Positions 15,433 to 24,877 of a DNA stretch of 32,504 bases are shown here, one piece after another. A program made the position numbers and the translations under genes. The notes beneath the pieces are model-generated. The model did no database searches, was not told the origin of the DNA, and saw only the letters and a program-made list of their open reading frames with translations. This stretch comes from Acidobacteriota bacterium (GTDB lineage Bacteria > Acidobacteriota > Blastocatellia > RBC074): NCBI GenBank assembly GCA_022072205.1, contig JAJVID010000188.1, forward strand, positions 1 through 32,504, read 5' to 3'. Each line of letters begins with the position of its first letter. Position 1 is the stretch's first letter.

Positions 15433-16002
15433 CTCAGCCTCTTTAACGACGAGATTGCCCGAAGTCGAAATGCCTGGAGGGATTGCGAAATAGACGAAAC
15501 GAACAAGCCAGACAAGAACATTCAGGCGGGAACGATGAGATGTTCGATATTTAAAATAAAGAATGAGAACAATCACTGTCTCAACCGCCAATCCCATCCG
15601 GTTTCGCGGATATTGTCTGAAGAGTTTTCATCAATTCCGAATCACTCATCGGCCTACGCGTCGAATCGCGGTCTTTCTGTGCGCCATCAACAAACCTGGG
15701 AGCGCGCGCGGCACGCGCGCGAAGCTTCGATAAAAAGGCCTTTGCGCCACAACCCCGCACGCGAGCCGCGCGCGCTCCCAGGCAGTTTCATCGTTTCAGG
15801 CGTCGTCAAAGACGCATGAAAGACTCCTCCCCTACGTTAAGCGAAAGAGGCAAGGCCAGTGCCAACAGGATTAGCAGCGGAAGTCGCGCGATTGCAGGAA
15901 ATAGAAGGCGAGTGCAAAGGGTGTTAAAACTTATTGCTTCTCCAACGTTCCAAACCGTACCAACGAGCGTTCCGGCGCCATACGATTGCAAACGCGCGTT
16001 GA
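15433..16002. other. Intergenic region with one long palindrome
   Basis: It lies between the 3' end of the TamB-TamA fusion gene and the response regulator start, both on the minus strand. Apart from the palindrome at 15695-15782 I see no gene. Open frames here have poor starts and low-complexity Arg-rich or scrambled translations. A promoter for the response regulator operon should lie in 15433-15690, but no clear motif was found. Confidence 0.4.
15695..15782. repeat. Perfect 18-bp inverted repeat, GC-rich REP-like element
   Basis: The arms begin CCTGGGAGCGCG at 15695-15712 and end CGCGCTCCCAGG at 15765-15782, and are fully complementary. The 52-nt centre holds further CGCGCG runs and AAGCTT. 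There is no T-run, so it is less likely a terminator than a dispersed palindromic repeat. Confidence 0.6.
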
Positions 16003-19000
16003 TCAGAACGTCTGGCCGATCCTGAAGTGCAAAGCGCCACGCGGTTGACGAAGCGTTGCGCCCGATGCGGTGACGAATGACGGCGGGTCGAGCAGAAAAC
16101 CATAATCCACGCCGACAGGCCCGATCGGAGTGTTGAACCGCAATCCAAGCCCCACTGAGTTTGTCATCCCGGCGAAATTGATGTCGCTGACGCTCCTGAA
16201 AACATTGCCCCAATCGTAAAACGGAACCAGCCGCAGCCGCCGCGTCAACGGGTAATGAAACTCGAAGTTGAAGATCAGCAGCGCGTCGCCGCCGATCGGC
16301 ACAAGCGTCGGCAACTCGTTCGGATTGCGCGGTTCCAGAATGCCCTGCGGCCCGGCCTGTTCAAACCTGAATCCGCGCAGCGTCGTCGCGCCACCCGCGA
16401 AGAAACGTTCGCTGATCGGCAATCTTCGTTCAGGTTCACTGATGATTCCGTTGTGGTCGCGGTCTGTGACCTCGAAGAGTTTGGCCAAACCCACGCGCGC
16501 CGACATGGCGAAGACCGTCCCGTTGAGCCAGCCCATCTCGTCATAACGTTGATACGAGCCGAAGAATTTGTTGTAAGACTCGTTGCCGCCGAGCTGGCTG
16601 GCGGCCAGCGAATGATCTGCGCTGAAAAGCTGGCCGCGCGTGGGCCAGAGCGCGTTATCGCGCGTGTCGCGCGAAAAGCCCGCCGAGACCAGTCCCAGCC
16701 GGATCGCGCGTTCGTTGCGCGTGACTTCGATGTCGGGAATATTCTGGAGGTTGAAGAGCTTCGCGTTCTCAAAACTGTAGCGGAATCGCAGCGTCATCCG
16801 GTCGGTCAGCTTGCGTTCGATCTGGCCGAAGCCGACGAAACGGTTGATCCCGAATGTCTGGCCGATATTGTTCGGTTGCGCGTCGGGATCAACCAGCCGC
16901 CTGCGCACGAACGGGCGCAGGTTGGAATCGCGGTTGTAGAAGGCCGAAATCGTCGTCCGCCATTTCCTTCCCCACGGACGCAAATCTGTCAGCGAGAGTT
17001 GCGCGAGTTGGTCGGTCTGGCTGACGAGCAGTCTGGCCGAGCCTGAAATCACGCGCCCGAACAGATTGGTGTCCGTCAATTGCAGCGTGGCTCGCGGCCC
17101 GCTGTCGGTCGAATAACCCAGGCCGTAAAACATCAGCAGCGGCTTCGCTTCGGTCACCTCGACGCTCACGCGGCGCGCGGCGGGCGCGTCAGGGGAAATC
17201 GGGTCTGTGCGGACGATCACTTCGCGGAACGCGCCGGTCGAGTACAGGTCGCGCACCGTGTCGCGCAGCGGTTTGGGCGTCAACAAGTCGCCCGGTTTGA
17301 AATCGAAAAAGCGCCGGAAAGACGATTCGCGCGTGATGGTCAGCCCCGTCACCACTATTTGCTGCGCGATGGCGTGCGAGCCTTCGGCCACATCGTAAAA
17401 CAGACGCACGCGATTGCCGGGCAAATCCAGCAGGCTTAATTCAGTCTTCGCGTCCAGGTATCCGCGCTCGGTGTAAAAATCCCTGATTCGATTGGCGCCT
17501 GCGCGCGCTTTGTCGCCCGAAAAGAATTCGCCGCTTCTGACCAGCGGGAGCGCGCGCAGGATCGGCTCAGCGATCAGCATGTTGCCGCGAATGACGACAT
17601 CGTCAACGATTGATTGCGGCCCCTTGAAAACATCGAAGATCACGATCAGATCATTGTCTGAGGGGTCAACGGCCAGACGCGATTCGACGCGCGCCGATCT
17701 GTAACCCAGGTTGGCCATCCGCGCGCGGATCGTTTCACGGTCGGCGCGCAAACGATCAATGCTGGTGACGCCGCGCGCGTCGCCGCCCACCAGCGGCAAA
17801 TTCCCCAGCAGCGGGACTCCTCCGAGCGCGCTCTTTTTCTTCGTCTCCAGACTGGCGATCACTTCGTCTTTGTTCAGCTCGCCGGCGCCGACGATGCGAA
17901 TGTCTTTCAGCGTATAACGCGCGCCTGTCCGCACGTCGTAAAACACGCGCAATCCACCGAAGGCAGGCTGCTGGCAATCAGCCGGATCGCATCGCGCGCT
18001 GACTTCGGCGAAGAAATATCCTTGCTCCTGAAGATAATTGGCCAGGTTGCGCTCGCCCAATCGCATATGCGCGCGGCTGAAACCTTCTTCGATCACCGGC
18101 AGAAGTTTGCGCAAACGGTCCTGACTGATCTCGATTCCGCCCGGCTTTGGGGCGCCGATGTTGAGGTTCACGTTAGCCGGGGGAAGCGCGCGGCGTGAAA
18201 GGTTCGGCGTGATCACAGCGCCGGCCGCAGGCGCCGGAGGATTTGCGACGCCGAGCGAGAAATATCTCCGCCCTCGGAGTTCAATCGTGAAGATGTTCTG
18301 GTCAGGCTCCTGGATTTGAATGTTGCCGCTCTGAGTGTAGGCGGCGAGGATCGAAAAGTTCCGGCTGAAATCGTATTCGACCAGTCCCGTTTGATCCTGG
18401 TTCGTGGACAGGTTGGTTGAATAGATGAACGTCAGCCCGCGCGCGATTTCGCGTCCGATGGTCAAACGCGCGGCTGGGTTGGTGTAAGGGCGCAGCACGG
18501 GCTCGATCTGAAAGCGATTGATGCCGAGAACCCGCTCCGCTTCACGTTCGAGAGGTCTTGAGATGAACTCTTCCGAAAGCAGCGCAGTGGCCGTGCTCAG
18601 CCCTGTCAGCGGCTGGTTGGCTTCGAACTGCCCGGCGACGTTGGCGCGGCCAGTCGTGATCAGCGAGATGATCTGATCGCGCGGCAGGTCCGGCTCCGAC
18701 ATCAGCGTCACATTGAGGCTGTCGAGCGGGCCGTTGAAACCGACATAAACGCGATAGCCTCTGACGTCGCCAACGGCCTGTAATTGCAATTGAGGCTCGG
18801 CGGCGCCGGCCATCAGTTCCAGCGATCCGACGGTGATGTCGTAACGCTGGCCGCGAAAGGTGATCGTGCCGCCTTCAAACGTGACCCGCCCGTTGACGTC
18901 CGGGTCGGCCAGCGTCCCCGTGATGGTGAGCGCCGCCGAAGCGACGATGTTGACCTGATCGTTGCGAACCAGAAGAGAATCGCGCGCCTCGACGCGAACA

Positions 19001-22000
19001 TCCAGATTGACAGGCGGAATGGCGTTGCGCGTGCGCACCGTGAAACCGCTTCCGGCCCCGCCGAAGCTGATGCGCCCGCGTTCGCCCAGATCGCTCAGCG
19101 AAAAATTGGAAGTGTATTCGGCCTGCGAGATGGTGACCGCGCCATTGAGCGTCTGGCTTTGCGGCGTGCCCGTCAGCGTCAGATTGGCGTCCGCCGTCGC
19201 CCGAACTCCGCGCCACAAAAGGTTGGCGTTGCTGGCGGCGATATCGAATCGCCATTCGCTCGGCCTGAACTGCGCAAGCGTCGCGCTTCCATTTATCCGC
19301 ACGGAGCCATCGCCCGCGCGCGCCGTGAAGTTTTCAAGCGTCAGCCGGTCGCCCGAAAGCGCCACGCGCCCGCTGCCGTCTTCGAGCGTGATCGGCGCGT
19401 CGAGCGAGGAGGCCGTGATTCCGCTCAACTGCGCCTCGCCCGTCACACGCGGATCGGCCAGCGTGCCGCCGATCTGCGCGTTGATTGCGACCGAACCGTC
19501 GAGCGTAAATTCGTCATAGGGATTATCGAACGCGTTCAGATTGACGCGGCCCATGATCGAAAAATTGATCGGCGCGTTTTCGGTCAGAGCGAGCGCGCCT
19601 CTGACCGTCAAATCTGTGCCCTGCGCCGTGATCTGCGCGGAATCAATCCTGATCTGTGAATCGCCGATGGCGATGTCGAGCGGCGTCGAAACGTTCACGG
19701 GATTTCCCGCGAACTGCAACGAAATCTGGGTGAGCGACAACACGCCGCGCAGATCCGCGAGCGACGCTTCGCCCTGCGCGTTGACGAGCGGCCCGGCGAC
19801 ACGAAGTCTCCCTGTAACCTGCCCGGCGATTGATTGCGCGATGTTCGGCGCGTAGATCGCAAAGATCGGCGCGATGTCGAAATTGATCAGGTCGGCGCTG
19901 ATTTCGATGGGGCGGCCGGGGCGGCGCCATTCGATGACGGCGGTGATCGGTTGTTTGCGCCCTGCGATTTCGGTTGTCAGATCAATGTTGACGCGGCCAT
20001 CGGGCGTAGTGCGCGCGGTCAGCGTGATGGGGCCGGTCTCGCGGCCATTGATCATCGTCTGGCGCGCTAGCGCAGTCAGTTCGATCCTGAAATCCTGAGG
20101 GTTGTCGAAATCGCCGCTCAACTGAAACGTCGCGTCGGCCACGCCGCTGATCTGCGCCGCGCCGAGGTCGAACGCTTCGGCAAGGCGCTGGAGCGCCAAC
20201 TGCTCGGCCTGCCCCTGAAACTGATATTCGCCGGTTTGCAAATTGAAACTGCCGCTGGCTACGAAATGGCCTTGCGGCATCCGCGCCTCGACGCGTTTGA
20301 TGCGCGCTGTCTGCCCGTTGAATTCGATTATCGCTGTGGCCGATTGGGCGTGTTGACCGGCGATGACGCCATCGAGCAGGTTGAGATTTACATTGCCTTG
20401 TGGAGCGGCGGGCAGTCCCGTCAGATGCGCGGCGCCCGAAACTTCTCCGGCCACGAGTTTTTGTTGAGTGGGAAGCCCCAGAACTACGAGCAGCCGATCA
20501 ATGTTGATGCGCTCGAATGTGAGGTCGAGCCGCCCCTGAGTGGACGCGGCGTCGCGCGGCGAGGCGTAATTGATGGCCACCGTTCCGCCATCATCTGTGG
20601 TGAGCAATCCTTGTTCAAACCGCCACTCCGTTGGGGAGACGAAAACTCGCCCGCTCAGCGCGCCCAGAATTTCATCGCTCAAACCGAAACTCGCCGCCCG
20701 CAGTTCGCCCGCGATTGTGGGATTGTCAATCTGTCCCGTGATCGAGCCTGTGAAGCTGAAATCGCCGAAGAACTGCGGCTCGTAAGTTTTCAACAGTTGT
20801 TCGATCTGCCCCGTGATCAGGCCGGGCGAATTAAGGATGGTCTGCAACTCTTCGGCGCGCGTCGAAGCCAGCGTGAAACGCAGATCGGTTTCGCCGCTGA
20901 GCGCCAGTTTGCCGGTCGCGGTGAGCGTTGCAGTGTTCGTGCGGAACGTGAACCGGTCGAATTGAAATACGCCGTTCTGCGCTTTGGCGATGATCTCGCC
21001 CATCACCGGAATGGCGTCGGGCGTGGTCATCGTCTGTCCGTCGAATTGCGCGGAAATGTCGCCGCTGATTGATCGCAGATTCGTTCCGGCCCAGTTGATG
21101 TCGGCGCGGCCCGTGACCGCTCCTGACAGTTGATCGTTGCGCATGCCGAACAGCGCGAAAAGATCGTCCGTCCGCAGCCCTCTGAAATCCGCCCGCAATT
21201 TCGAGAGGCCGTTGGGAGAAAATTCCACGACCAGATCGCCCGTGACGCCGCCGCCGAAGGCCGCAGTGTTGAACCCGCTCAGGGAGAATTCGTTGCGGTT
21301 GACGGCGAAGCGTCCGGTGGTCTGGCCGAAAGTGGCGCTCTCCCACGATCCGCCGGGCAGGCTGATGTCGCCGCGCGCTTCGCTCGCGCCTGACGCAAGC
21401 GTCGCGTTGACGTTTCGCAGCGTGATGTCGTTGAACGCGCCTTGCGCGGACTTGATCTGTCCGATTGTGGTTTGATCGGAGACGATCTCTGCGCGCCCGC
21501 CTGCAATCGTTCCGCTCAGGTTCGCAGCCGCCACGCTGGTGAATTCGGTCGCGCCAGAAACGATTCGTTCGGCGGTGCTCTGGCCGGCGGCGATTCGCGC
21601 CTGTCCGCCTGCAATCGTCGCGCTCGGTTTTGAAGCTGAGGCGTTCGAGAATTCGACGCCCTCGGCGACGGCCCGTTCGACCCGCGCCTGATCGGATGCG
21701 ATTTCGACGCGCCCGTCGGCTATCGTCCCGCGCAGTTTTGACGCCGATGCGTTCGTGAGTTCGGCTCCGCCAGCGGTGATCGAGCGCGCCTGCGCCTGTT
21801 CGCTTGAAATAATCCATTGGCCGGGCCGAGGCTTGCCGCTCGCGTCCGATCCGAATGTCGAGCTGACGCCGCGCAACGCGACATCTTTGAAATCGCCCTG
21901 CGCGGATTTGACCTGTTGAATCGTGGCTTGATCGGCGGCGAGTTTGGCGCGCCCGTCTATTACCGTCCCGCTCACTTTCGACGCCTTTGCGTTCGTGAAC

Positions 22001-23079
22001 TCGATTGCGCCTGCGGTAATTGACCGCGCCTGCGCCAGTTCGCTTGAAAAAATCCATTTTCCATCGCGCGACTCGACGCGAGCTTTTTCAACTCGCGCGT
22101 CGCTGAATGTCGCGCCGGAGACGGTCATCTCGTCCGAACTCAAACGCCCGCTTGCGCGCCAGCGGATGCCTTCGCCCTCGACCCGCCCGTTGAAACCGGC
22201 TGCGCCTTTGATCGAAAGCTTCGGCGCGAAGAACGCGAGCGCTTCTTCAAGCTCCGCGCGCGCCCACACGACCAACTGGTAGCGGAACTCCCGCCAATCA
22301 TCCAGCCGCCCCGACGCCGCGACCTCGCCCGCTGAAGATTGCAACGCCAGCCGCTCGATTTCAGCGCCCGACCGCATCACCCGCCCAATGAATTCAACCG
22401 CTTCAATCGCCGCCTTGTGGTCGTTGCGGACGATGCGGCCCGCGCCCGAAGCCAATCGCACGGCGACCTTCGGCGGGTCGCTGTCTTTAATCGGTTGCGC
22501 CTCGCCGCTCAGATTGGACAGATCGCCCTGCAAATCGAATCTTCGATCAACGAGATGGATCGCGCCGTTTTTGAGCGCGCCGACCAGTCTCGAATAATCG
22601 AAAGTGATGCGGCGCTTGAGCGGCGGCGGGCGGCGCAGCCCCACGAAATTCGATTGTCCCTGCTTGTTGAAAACGACCCACAGATCAACCCCGTCAAGCT
22701 CCAGCCGGTCGAAGACGATTTCACGGCGCAGCTTGAGCGCGAACGGATCGCGCATCGTCAGCGAGATGGTGGCGCGGTTTATCGTGGCGATAAGCTGATC
22801 GGTCTGCCGGTTGAAAAGCTTTATGTCTCGAAGCGTGACCGTACGCAGATCGCTCCCCGGCTCGAAACTCCCGATCTCGGCGCGCAGCCCGTAAGCTTCG
22901 AGCGCCTTTTCAATTTCGGTGATGACAAAACGGTTGAACCTGTCGGAGCGCAGGTAAAGAAGAAGGAGCAGGGCGGCGATGATGATGAATGCAAGCAGGC
23001 CGAGGGCTGAATACACGAGCAACCGCCGCCGCGTGAACCGGCGTCGCCGCGGGGGGAATGAATCTGGTGAGGCGCTCAT
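16003..23079 (-). CDS. TamB-TamA fusion: AsmA/TamB-like bridge joined to a POTRA/Omp85 outer-membrane barrel
   Basis: A 2358-residue envelope protein. Residues 1-20 are Arg-rich, and one transmembrane helix follows at about 20-46 with the TamB-like continuation LRSDRFNRFVITEIEKAL. Residues 50-1300 are a long AsmA/TamB-type beta-rich region that includes degenerate repeats at about 350-585. The TamB C-terminal (DUF490) domain lies at about 1300-1605. A Pro/Ala linker (1608-1640) leads to about four POTRA domains (1640-1975), the first with a CDPADC pair. Residues 1980-2358 are an Omp85 barrel with the loop-6 motif LRGFRFE near 2234 and a C-terminal phenylalanine (HFRIGQTF). In proteobacteria TamA and TamB are separate and work in outer-membrane assembly or phospholipid transport. 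Here both are one reading frame. The gene starts about 50 nt after aspA. No Shine-Dalgarno sequence is obvious. Confidence 0.93.
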   Translation of the reverse strand: MSASPDSFPPRRRRFTRRRLLVYSALGLLAFIIIAALLLLLYLRSDRFNRFVITEIEKALEAYGLRAEIGSFEPGSDLRTVTLRDIKLFNRQTDQLIATINRATISLTMRDPFALKLRREIVFDRLELDGVDLWVVFNKQGQSNFVGLRRPPPLKRRITFDYSRLVGALKNGAIHLVDRRFDLQGDLSNLSGEAQPIKDSDPPKVAVRLASGAGRIVRNDHKAAIEAVEFIGRVMRSGAEIERLALQSSAGEVAASGRLDDWREFRYQLVVWARAELEEALAFFAPKLSIKGAAGFNGRVEGEGIRWRASGRLSSDEMTVSGATFSDARVEKARVESRDGKWIFSSELAQARSITAGAIEFTNAKASKVSGTVIDGRAKLAADQATIQQVKSAQGDFKDVALRGVSSTFGSDASGKPRPGQWIISSEQAQARSITAGGAELTNASASKLRGTIADGRVEIASDQARVERAVAEGVEFSNASASKPSATIAGGQARIAAGQSTAERIVSGATEFTSVAAANLSGTIAGGRAEIVSDQTTIGQIKSAQGAFNDITLRNVNATLASGASEARGDISLPGGSWESATFGQTTGRFAVNRNEFSLSGFNTAAFGGGVTGDLVVEFSPNGLSKLRADFRGLRTDDLFALFGMRNDQLSGAVTGRADINWAGTNLRSISGDISAQFDGQTMTTPDAIPVMGEIIAKAQNGVFQFDRFTFRTNTATLTATGKLALSGETDLRFTLASTRAEELQTILNSPGLITGQIEQLLKTYEPQFFGDFSFTGSITGQIDNPTIAGELRAASFGLSDEILGALSGRVFVSPTEWRFEQGLLTTDDGGTVAINYASPRDAASTQGRLDLTFERINIDRLLVVLGLPTQQKLVAGEVSGAAHLTGLPAAPQGNVNLNLLDGVIAGQHAQSATAIIEFNGQTARIKRVEARMPQGHFVASGSFNLQTGEYQFQGQAEQLALQRLAEAFDLGAAQISGVADATFQLSGDFDNPQDFRIELTALARQTMINGRETGPITLTARTTPDGRVNIDLTTEIAGRKQPITAVIEWRRPGRPIEISADLINFDIAPIFAIYAPNIAQSIAGQVTGRLRVAGPLVNAQGEASLADLRGVLSLTQISLQFAGNPVNVSTPLDIAIGDSQIRIDSAQITAQGTDLTVRGALALTENAPINFSIMGRVNLNAFDNPYDEFTLDGSVAINAQIGGTLADPRVTGEAQLSGITASSLDAPITLEDGSGRVALSGDRLTLENFTARAGDGSVRINGSATLAQFRPSEWRFDIAASNANLLWRGVRATADANLTLTGTPQSQTLNGAVTISQAEYTSNFSLSDLGERGRISFGGAGSGFTVRTRNAIPPVNLDVRVEARDSLLVRNDQVNIVASAALTITGTLADPDVNGRVTFEGGTITFRGQRYDITVGSLELMAGAAEPQLQLQAVGDVRGYRVYVGFNGPLDSLNVTLMSEPDLPRDQIISLITTGRANVAGQFEANQPLTGLSTATALLSEEFISRPLEREAERVLGINRFQIEPVLRPYTNPAARLTIGREIARGLTFIYSTNLSTNQDQTGLVEYDFSRNFSILAAYTQSGNIQIQEPDQNIFTIELRGRRYFSLGVANPPAPAAGAVITPNLSRRALPPANVNLNIGAPKPGGIEISQDRLRKLLPVIEEGFSRAHMRLGERNLANYLQEQGYFFAEVSARCDPADCQQPAFGGLRVFYDVRTGARYTLKDIRIVGAGELNKDEVIASLETKKKSALGGVPLLGNLPLVGGDARGVTSIDRLRADRETIRARMANLGYRSARVESRLAVDPSDNDLIVIFDVFKGPQSIVDDVVIRGNMLIAEPILRALPLVRSGEFFSGDKARAGANRIRDFYTERGYLDAKTELSLLDLPGNRVRLFYDVAEGSHAIAQQIVVTGLTITRESSFRRFFDFKPGDLLTPKPLRDTVRDLYSTGAFREVIVRTDPISPDAPAARRVSVEVTEAKPLLMFYGLGYSTDSGPRATLQLTDTNLFGRVISGSARLLVSQTDQLAQLSLTDLRPWGRKWRTTISAFYNRDSNLRPFVRRRLVDPDAQPNNIGQTFGINRFVGFGQIERKLTDRMTLRFRYSFENAKLFNLQNIPDIEVTRNERAIRLGLVSAGFSRDTRDNALWPTRGQLFSADHSLAASQLGGNESYNKFFGSYQRYDEMGWLNGTVFAMSARVGLAKLFEVTDRDHNGIISEPERRLPISERFFAGGATTLRGFRFEQAGPQGILEPRNPNELPTLVPIGGDALLIFNFEFHYPLTRRLRLVPFYDWGNVFRSVSDINFAGMTNSVGLGLRFNTPIGPVGVDYGFLLDPPSFVTASGATLRQPRGALHFRIGQTF
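21433..22030 (-). repeat. Degenerate internal repeats within the TamB part
   Basis: This coding segment (about residues 350-550) repeats the pattern SITAG-x-EFTNA-x-ASK-x-GTI-x-DGR-x-x-IA-x-DQA. Units begin roughly at 21508, 21613, 21721 and 21961, that is at spacings of about 105-240 bp. A larger block (QIKSAQG ... DI/VALR) recurs about 457 bp apart. The DNA copies have diverged, so the expansion is not recent. Repeats like these would lengthen a beta-groove. Confidence 0.6.
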
Positions 23080-23095
23080 CCGCGAGTCTCAAGAT

Positions 23096-23130
23096 CATAT
23101 TTCAGATGAAATATGAAATATGAAATATGA
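23096..23130. repeat. Short A/T-rich tandem repeat (TGAAATA x3) with dyad
   Basis: TGAAATA is repeated at 23107-23113, 23114-23120 and 23121-23127, preceded by the complementary CATATTTCA at 23096-23104. It fills the gap between aspA and the TamB-TamA fusion gene and stands out as A/T-rich in GC-rich DNA. It could form a small hairpin in the intercistronic mRNA. Confidence 0.6.
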
Positions 23131-24504
23131 TTACGTCCTCTTCGCTTTGGTCTTGCGGCCTTTGCCGGTTTCCTCTTCTAGCAATTCCTGAATGTTCTTG
23201 CCGGAATCAATCGCGCGGTTGGCCAGTTCCGCAGCCCCCATAAAACCAAGCTCTTCGTTGAGCAGCGTGGCCAGACCGACGGTGTTTTCAGCGTACCAGC
23301 GGCAACGCTCGCGGTTGGCGGCGATGCCGCGCACGCATTTTTTGTCGAAGGTTTTCGCCGCGTGAGTCATGATTTCCAGCGATTCCATCAGCGCGTAGGC
23401 GACGTAAGGCATCATCACGTTCAATTCCAACTGACCCGCCTCGCCGCACATCGTGACCGCCACGTCGTGGCCGATGACGTGGAAACAAACCATGTTGATC
23501 ATCTCCGGGATTGCCGGGTTGATCTTGCCGGGCATGATTGAAGAGCCGGGCTGCATCGCCGGCAATTCGATTTCGGCCAGCCCCGTTCGCGGGCCTGAAT
23601 TGAGCAGCCGCAGATCGTTTGCGATCTTGCCAATCTCCACAGCCAGTCCGCGCAGCGCGCCCGACAGCGCGACGAAATCGCCCAGGCTTTGCATTGACTG
23701 AAAGCGATTGGGCGCTTCGACGAGCGGCAATTCAGTGATCTCGGCCAGGCGTTCGACGACCAGCCACGCGTAATCGGCATGCGTGTTGACGCCGGTTCCG
23801 ATGGCAGTGCCGCCCAGCGGGATTTCGAGCAGCGGCGCGCCCGCCATCCGCAACCGGTCTGTCGCGCGTTCGATGTTGCCCGCGTATCCGTCGAATTCGT
23901 CGCCCAGCGTCATCGGCGTGGCGTCGTGCAGATGCGTGCGTCCGGATTTTTCCACATCCCGGAACTCGCCGGCCTTTTCACGCATCGAGCGCGCAAGCTG
24001 ATCCAGAACGGGAATGAGTTGGCCGAGCAGCCGCAAACAGGCGATGCGCATGGCCGTCGGCATAGTGTCGTTGGTTGATTGCGATTTGTTGACGTGGTCG
24101 TTCGGATGCACGCGCGAATAATCGCCGCGCAGCGAGCCGAGCAGTTCCAGCGCGCGGTTGGCCAACACTTCATTGACGTTCATGTTGTACGAAGTTCCCG
24201 CGCCTGCCTGAAAGACATCGAGATTGAACTGATCGTCGAAGCTCCCGGAGATCAATTCATCGGCGGCGTGGACGATGGCTTCGCCGATCGCGCGCTCGAT
24301 CACGCCGTTTTCCATGTTGGCCTGGGCGGCGGCCTTCTTGATTTCGGCAAAGGCCGTGATCAGAGCCGGGTTCGCGCGCAGGCGGCTGATCCGGAAGTTG
24401 TCGAGCGCGCGTTTCGTCTGCACGCCGTAAAGCGCGTCGGCGGGCACACGCGTTTCGCCCAGCGGGTCACGTTCGATGCGGAATGGCTTTTCGGTTCTGG
24501 TCAT
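23131..24504 (-). CDS. aspA: Aspartate ammonia-lyase (aspartase/fumarase superfamily)
   Basis: Cytosolic tetrameric enzyme that converts L-aspartate to fumarate and ammonia. The 457-residue length fits the family. The N-terminus RIERDPLGETRVPADALYGVQTKRA and the segment DQFNLDVFQAGAGTSYNMNVNEVLANRALE are closer to aspartases (QGGAGTS-type) than to class II fumarases (QTGSGTQ-type). The superfamily signature GSSIMPGKINP, which holds the catalytic serine loop, is near residue 320. The ATG at 24504 has AAGG 5 nt ahead. A class II fumarase cannot be fully excluded, as the two are close relatives. The TamB-TamA fusion gene follows about 50 nt downstream on the same strand, so the two may share a transcript although their roles are unrelated. 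Confidence 0.85.
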   Translation of the reverse strand: MTRTEKPFRIERDPLGETRVPADALYGVQTKRALDNFRISRLRANPALITAFAEIKKAAAQANMENGVIERAIGEAIVHAADELISGSFDDQFNLDVFQAGAGTSYNMNVNEVLANRALELLGSLRGDYSRVHPNDHVNKSQSTNDTMPTAMRIACLRLLGQLIPVLDQLARSMREKAGEFRDVEKSGRTHLHDATPMTLGDEFDGYAGNIERATDRLRMAGAPLLEIPLGGTAIGTGVNTHADYAWLVVERLAEITELPLVEAPNRFQSMQSLGDFVALSGALRGLAVEIGKIANDLRLLNSGPRTGLAEIELPAMQPGSSIMPGKINPAIPEMINMVCFHVIGHDVAVTMCGEAGQLELNVMMPYVAYALMESLEIMTHAAKTFDKKCVRGIAANRERCRWYAENTVGLATLLNEELGFMGAAELANRAIDSGKNIQELLEEETGKGRKTKAKRT

Positions 24505-24877
24505 ATGCGCCTTGCTTGAATAAGGAGTCGGCGCGCTCTTCGAATTCGATCCGGCTCTCGCCAGAGTTACCCGGCGGAAGACCGGCCAGCCTGCTCAATT
24601 TCACCTTCGCCCTGTTTTGAGCGTGGCCGCTCCGAAATCGAAGAGCGCATCCGACAACTCGAGTGAATGGCGGCTTGTCACCCGGCGTTTGGATTCGGCT
24701 CTCATCGGCTGCGCCCGCTCGATGGCTTTTGCGCGGGCTGTCTCAGCCATCCGCATCACTTCCACACGGCCTGTCACAGTTGAATGCAGGCCTGTACCAG
24801 CCATGTCCACTATGGAGCTTTCACCATCGGGATACTTGATGGCCAGCGTGATTCGTTTCGTCGGCGCCCAAGCAGAC
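24505..24877. other. Intergenic region between aspA and the lmo0937-like gene
   Basis: No supported gene. A minus-strand open frame covers 24601-24918, but it overlaps the end of the lmo0937-like gene in another frame and has no family-like motif; a plus-strand frame is its shadow. The aspA promoter should lie close to 24510-24600, but no clear motif was identified. Confidence 0.35.

Noticed and set aside
15433..15597. N-terminal extension of the response regulator gene with a hydrophobic stretch
   Set aside because: Receiver proteins start close to the first beta strand, the ATG at 15432 has a good ribosome-binding site, and the extension has no receiver-like or signal-peptide logic.
20831..22057. 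A 408-codon frame on the same strand inside the TamB part
   Set aside because: Its product is almost wholly Arg, Gly and Ala, typical of an out-of-frame shadow of GC-rich coding DNA. The TamB frame has clear domain structure.
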